Under the pieces are notes generated by a model that made no database searches, was not told the origin of the DNA, and saw only the letters and a program-made list of their open reading frames with translations. The position numbers and the translations under genes were made by a program. From Flavobacterium branchiarum (GTDB lineage Bacteria; Bacteroidota; Bacteroidia; Flavobacteriales; Flavobacteriaceae): DNA of 64,000 nt. How positions within the stretch are numbered: the stretch's first letter is position 1; each line of letters begins with the position of its first letter. Positions 63,476 to 64,000 of this stretch are shown here, in pieces. The stretch spans positions 62,001 through 126,000 of the forward strand of contig NZ_JAUFQQ010000005.1 of assembly GCF_030409845.1 (NCBI RefSeq), given 5' to 3'.

Positions 63476-64000
63476 ATGAATGCATATGAGTTTATTATAC
63501 AAATGAAAAACATGGCATCGTCTCCGCTACAACAAATAGCGGCGAGTGTTGGCATGACTAATAATAGAGTTCAGGGATTAAACGGTACTTTTAGAAGTAC
63601 CGAAAGTTCCTCAAACTCCTTTTTCTCTTCTATGGGGTCGGGCTTTAAAACAGTAATTGGTTTAGTCGGTGCGTTAGGTATTTCACTTGGTGTTGTTGCT
63701 GGAGTCAAGGCTATATTCAATATGGGGGTCGAAATGGAGCAAACAAATACAAAGTTTGAAGTTTTGCTCGGTTCCGTCGGTAAGGCTCGGGATATGCTCG
63801 GGCAATTAAACGCATATGCCGATGCAACGCCTTATAGTAATGAGGGGATTATAAAAGGAGCTGAAACAATGCTTGGTTTTGGTATTGCCCAGCAGAAAGT
63901 AATGGGTAATATGAAAATGCTAGGGGATGTTGCAATGGGTAATGAGGCACGTTTAGACTCATTATCCTTGTCTTTTTCTCAAGTCATGGCTACGGGGCAT
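63476..64000 (+). CDS. phage tape-measure protein, 3' end outside the window
   Basis: I translated 175 codons from the ATG to the window edge. [20 protein letters not shown] is followed by a helical section and a hydrophobic helix (about 62-85, [22 protein letters not shown]), then the conserved tape-measure segment [46 protein letters not shown] (about 98-142). Tape-measure proteins set the length of the phage tail. Direct adjacency to the capsid gene is not usual and suggests lost genes or unusual order. Confidence 0.85.
   Translation, partial: MNAYEFIIQMKNMASSPLQQIAASVGMTNNRVQGLNGTFRSTESSSNSFFSSMGSGFKTVIGLVGALGISLGVVAGVKAIFNMGVEMEQTNTKFEVLLGSVGKARDMLGQLNAYADATPYSNEGIIKGAETMLGFGIAQQKVMGNMKMLGDVAMGNEARLDSLSLSFSQVMATGH

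Overview
The window looks like the chromosome of a Flavobacterium-type Bacteroidota. The DNA is AT-rich. Many promoters carry the Bacteroidota -7 motif TAnnTTTG, sometimes with an upstream TTG 17-20 bases away. Start sites mostly lack a Shine-Dalgarno. There is a type IX secretion component (PorQ), and many housekeeping proteins (Lon, GyrA, ClpC, RF2) have the family's typical form. I saw no rRNA or tRNA gene and no CRISPR array.

Layout. 1-7.4 kb (minus strand): nucleoside-type MFS permease cut by the window edge, cmk, an L,D-transpeptidase-like protein, porQ, lon and a lipoprotein. 7.8-10.8 kb (plus): an ECF sigma factor with a one-pass membrane protein and two exported beta-repeat proteins. 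10.9-19.5 kb: UMF1-type MFS transporter, M48 metalloprotease lipoprotein, alpha/beta hydrolase, msrB, an endonuclease III gene broken by one missing base, a TPR protein and gyrA. 19.8-27 kb: clpC, a RimB-like/RimK fusion, a DUF421 protein, an XRE regulator and a two-gene membrane-protein pair. 27.4-33.1 kb (minus): SMI1/KNR4-HEAT protein, Pit phosphate transporter with its DUF47 partner, and hutH. 33.6-38.9 kb: a threonine operon (thrA, thrB, thrC) preceded by a promoter and a Thr/Ile-rich leader peptide. 39.4-58.9 kb: mixed metabolic, envelope and translation genes (serine hydrolase, GNAT, HutD, a DUF3037/HipA-like kinase pair, NnrD, GcvT, S41 protease, YebC, cysteine synthase-like enzyme, oligopeptidase B, YbaB, threonine aldolase, and prfB with its programmed +1 frameshift, phospholipase A). 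59.5-64 kb: an eroded prophage with a CI-type repressor, a Cro-like gene, shared operators, broken early genes, a ClpP-type head protease, a capsid protein and a tape-measure protein running off the window.

The most unusual feature of the window is its non-coding DNA. At least seven different families of intergenic repeats occur: inverted minisatellites, a 42-copy 8-bp tandem array flanked by inverted repeats, a MITE-like 180-bp triplicate, a five-copy 150-bp repeat that begins inside the end of hutD, and several hairpin clusters. Most lie just downstream of genes or between genes of one operon, including inside the thr operon.

I did not find a convincing new multi-gene system. The best candidates for follow-up are the thr leader, the repeat elements that run into gene ends, the HipA-like kinase/DUF3037 pair, and the sigma factor/beta-repeat envelope cluster.
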